From assembly GCA_964447605.1 (NCBI GenBank), contig CAYUTA010000066.1:1-13872 (forward strand): 13,872 bases of DNA, given 5' to 3'. This stretch comes from CAYUTA01 sp964447605 (lineage in GTDB: Bacteria > Bacillota > Clostridia > Christensenellales > CAG-138). The notes under the pieces were generated by a model. That model was given only the letters and a program-made list of their open reading frames with translations. It searched no databases and had not been told where the DNA came from. The position numbers were made by a program, and so were the translations under genes. Of the stretch, positions 13,449 to 13,872 are shown piece after piece. The first letter of the stretch is position 1. Each line of letters begins with the position of its first letter.

Positions 13449-13471
13449 GTCAAAAAACGTTGGTTTTTGAC
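13449..13471. repeat. Inverted repeat GTCAAAAA/TTTTTGAC
   Basis: Perfect 8-bp arms (13449-13456 and 13464-13471) enclose a seven-base loop. The A and T tracts make both strands end in a T-run within the stem itself. It may be a protein-binding dyad or part of a structured RNA. Confidence 0.45.
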
Positions 13472-13680
13472 AGAGGCGCGCGCGGTGGCGCAAATTTTTG
13501 CACAATGCCCTCGCCGGCCGTGTTGCCCGCAAGCTGCTGTCAACGGCGGCAATACGCCTTGTCGCTTCGTGATCGTCAATATTGCCGTTGCGCCAAAGGT
13601 ACAGGCTTTGGTTATAGACGCACTGCTTATGGGCGAGGACCCCTTTCCGTTCAAACTGCCTATTTGGATATGCCCCAACC

Positions 13681-13701
13681 CCTTTTCCATTTTCGAAAAG
13701 G
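13681..13701. repeat. Inverted repeat upstream of the right-edge gene
   Basis: CCTTTTC (13681-13687) and GAAAAGG (13695-13701) are perfect arms, with an alternative palindrome TTTTCGAAAA inside. It lies about 110 bases before the plus-strand start at 13814 and could be an operator or 5'-leader structure for it. Confidence 0.35.
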
Positions 13702-13813
13702 ATACCCGAATTTTCGAGTACAAGTCTTTACAGATATATGATAAAATTATATTTGACGAATACTACGTTTGTGTCGGTATGACCAGGCAGGAAATTTATA
13801 TTAGGAGAAGAAA

Positions 13814-13872
13814 ATGAGGTTGATTATATCAGATATATCCAGTGATTTATTTGATATCAGTGGAGAAAAAAT
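13814..13872 (+). CDS. Partial gene start at right window edge
   Basis: An ATG preceded by AGGAG (AGGAGAAGAAA-ATG) opens a plus-strand frame that stays open for 19 codons to the window end. It reads MRLIISDISSDLFDISGEK. The ribosome site and spacing are good, and the sequence is AT-rich like its leader. No signal peptide or family is recognisable in so short a piece. It would be transcribed away from the rest of the window. No convincing promoter is visible; TTTACA at 13727-13732 and TTGACG at 13753-13758 are weak -35 candidates without good -10 partners. Confidence 0.45.
   Translation, partial: MRLIISDISSDLFDISGEK

Larger units (their letters stand above)
12842..13813. other. Long region without a convincing gene
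   Basis: About 970 bases, AT-rich near 12850-13080 and mixed beyond. It includes the beta-helix gene promoter and a 195-base leader with a repeated AATTCG/GAATATAAC motif. At least four perfect hairpins follow, at 13225, 13251, 13449 and 13681. Several ORFs of 60-116 codons exist on both strands, but they overlap one another, lack ribosome sites and resemble no family I know. One minus-strand frame (13272-13532) contains GCPECHTLTRIRMFSGFKI. A decayed mobile element or a structured non-coding RNA are both possible. Confidence 0.45.

Noticed and set aside
13467..13817. Plus-strand 116-codon ORF at the right side
   Set aside because: It has no ribosome site and no family. It overlaps the start of the better-supported partial gene at 13814 and changes character midway.
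1..13872. tRNA, rRNA, CRISPR array, group II intron or transposase genes
   Set aside because: I looked for cloverleaf-like arms, regularly spaced direct repeats, intron domain V and transposase or integrase motifs on both strands and found none I could support.

Overview
The window looks like chromosomal DNA of a GC-rich member of the Bacillota, probably an uncultured gut Clostridia. The reasons are strong AGGAGG-type ribosome binding sites, lipoprotein signal peptides, Pro/Thr/Glu stalk linkers, zinc-ribbon/TPR membrane proteins and a Firmicutes-type Ser/Thr kinase (activation segment GTRSFAPPEQYG). I cannot assign a genus. Every complete gene I support lies on the minus strand, so transcription runs from high to low coordinates. 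The only plus-strand gene is a truncated start at the right edge.

Layout in order of transcription. (1) 12842-13813 is about 970 bases of AT-richer DNA with several hairpins and no convincing gene. It holds a good minus-strand promoter (13043-13071) for the next gene. (2) 11117-12841 encodes a 574-aa lipoprotein with a right-handed beta-helix, of the polysaccharide-lyase-like type. (3) 10729-11116 is a spacer with a strong minus-strand terminator, two more hairpins and two 32-codon ORFs of unknown status. (4) 10754-10782 is a promoter for a two-gene unit whose ORFs overlap by ATGA: a small XRE-like helix-turn-helix protein (10246-10710) and a 758-aa transmembrane Ser/Thr kinase with an extracytoplasmic leucine-rich repeat domain (7973-10249). 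A terminator follows at 7907-7952. (5) 165-7793 is a run of seven co-directional genes, an apparent operon: a PEBP-domain lipoprotein, a membrane-anchored YD-repeat protein, two zinc-ribbon/transmembrane/TPR proteins and three tandem paralogous small lipoproteins.

Regions 4 and 5 may work as one envelope system. My inference is that the kinase senses an extracellular ligand through its LRR domain and signals inward through its cytosolic kinase domain. The two zinc-ribbon proteins also span the membrane, with cytosolic zinc ribbons and outside TPR and beta domains, and could be partners or substrates. The lipoproteins, YD protein and PEBP protein would supply the outside face. Five of the seven operon proteins carry the same kind of Pro/Thr/Glu stalk, and several appear to share a small beta-rich domain. 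No enzyme, substrate or ligand is identified by the sequence, so the function of the module is open. The beta-helix gene and its flanks look like a separate, possibly acquired, segment.
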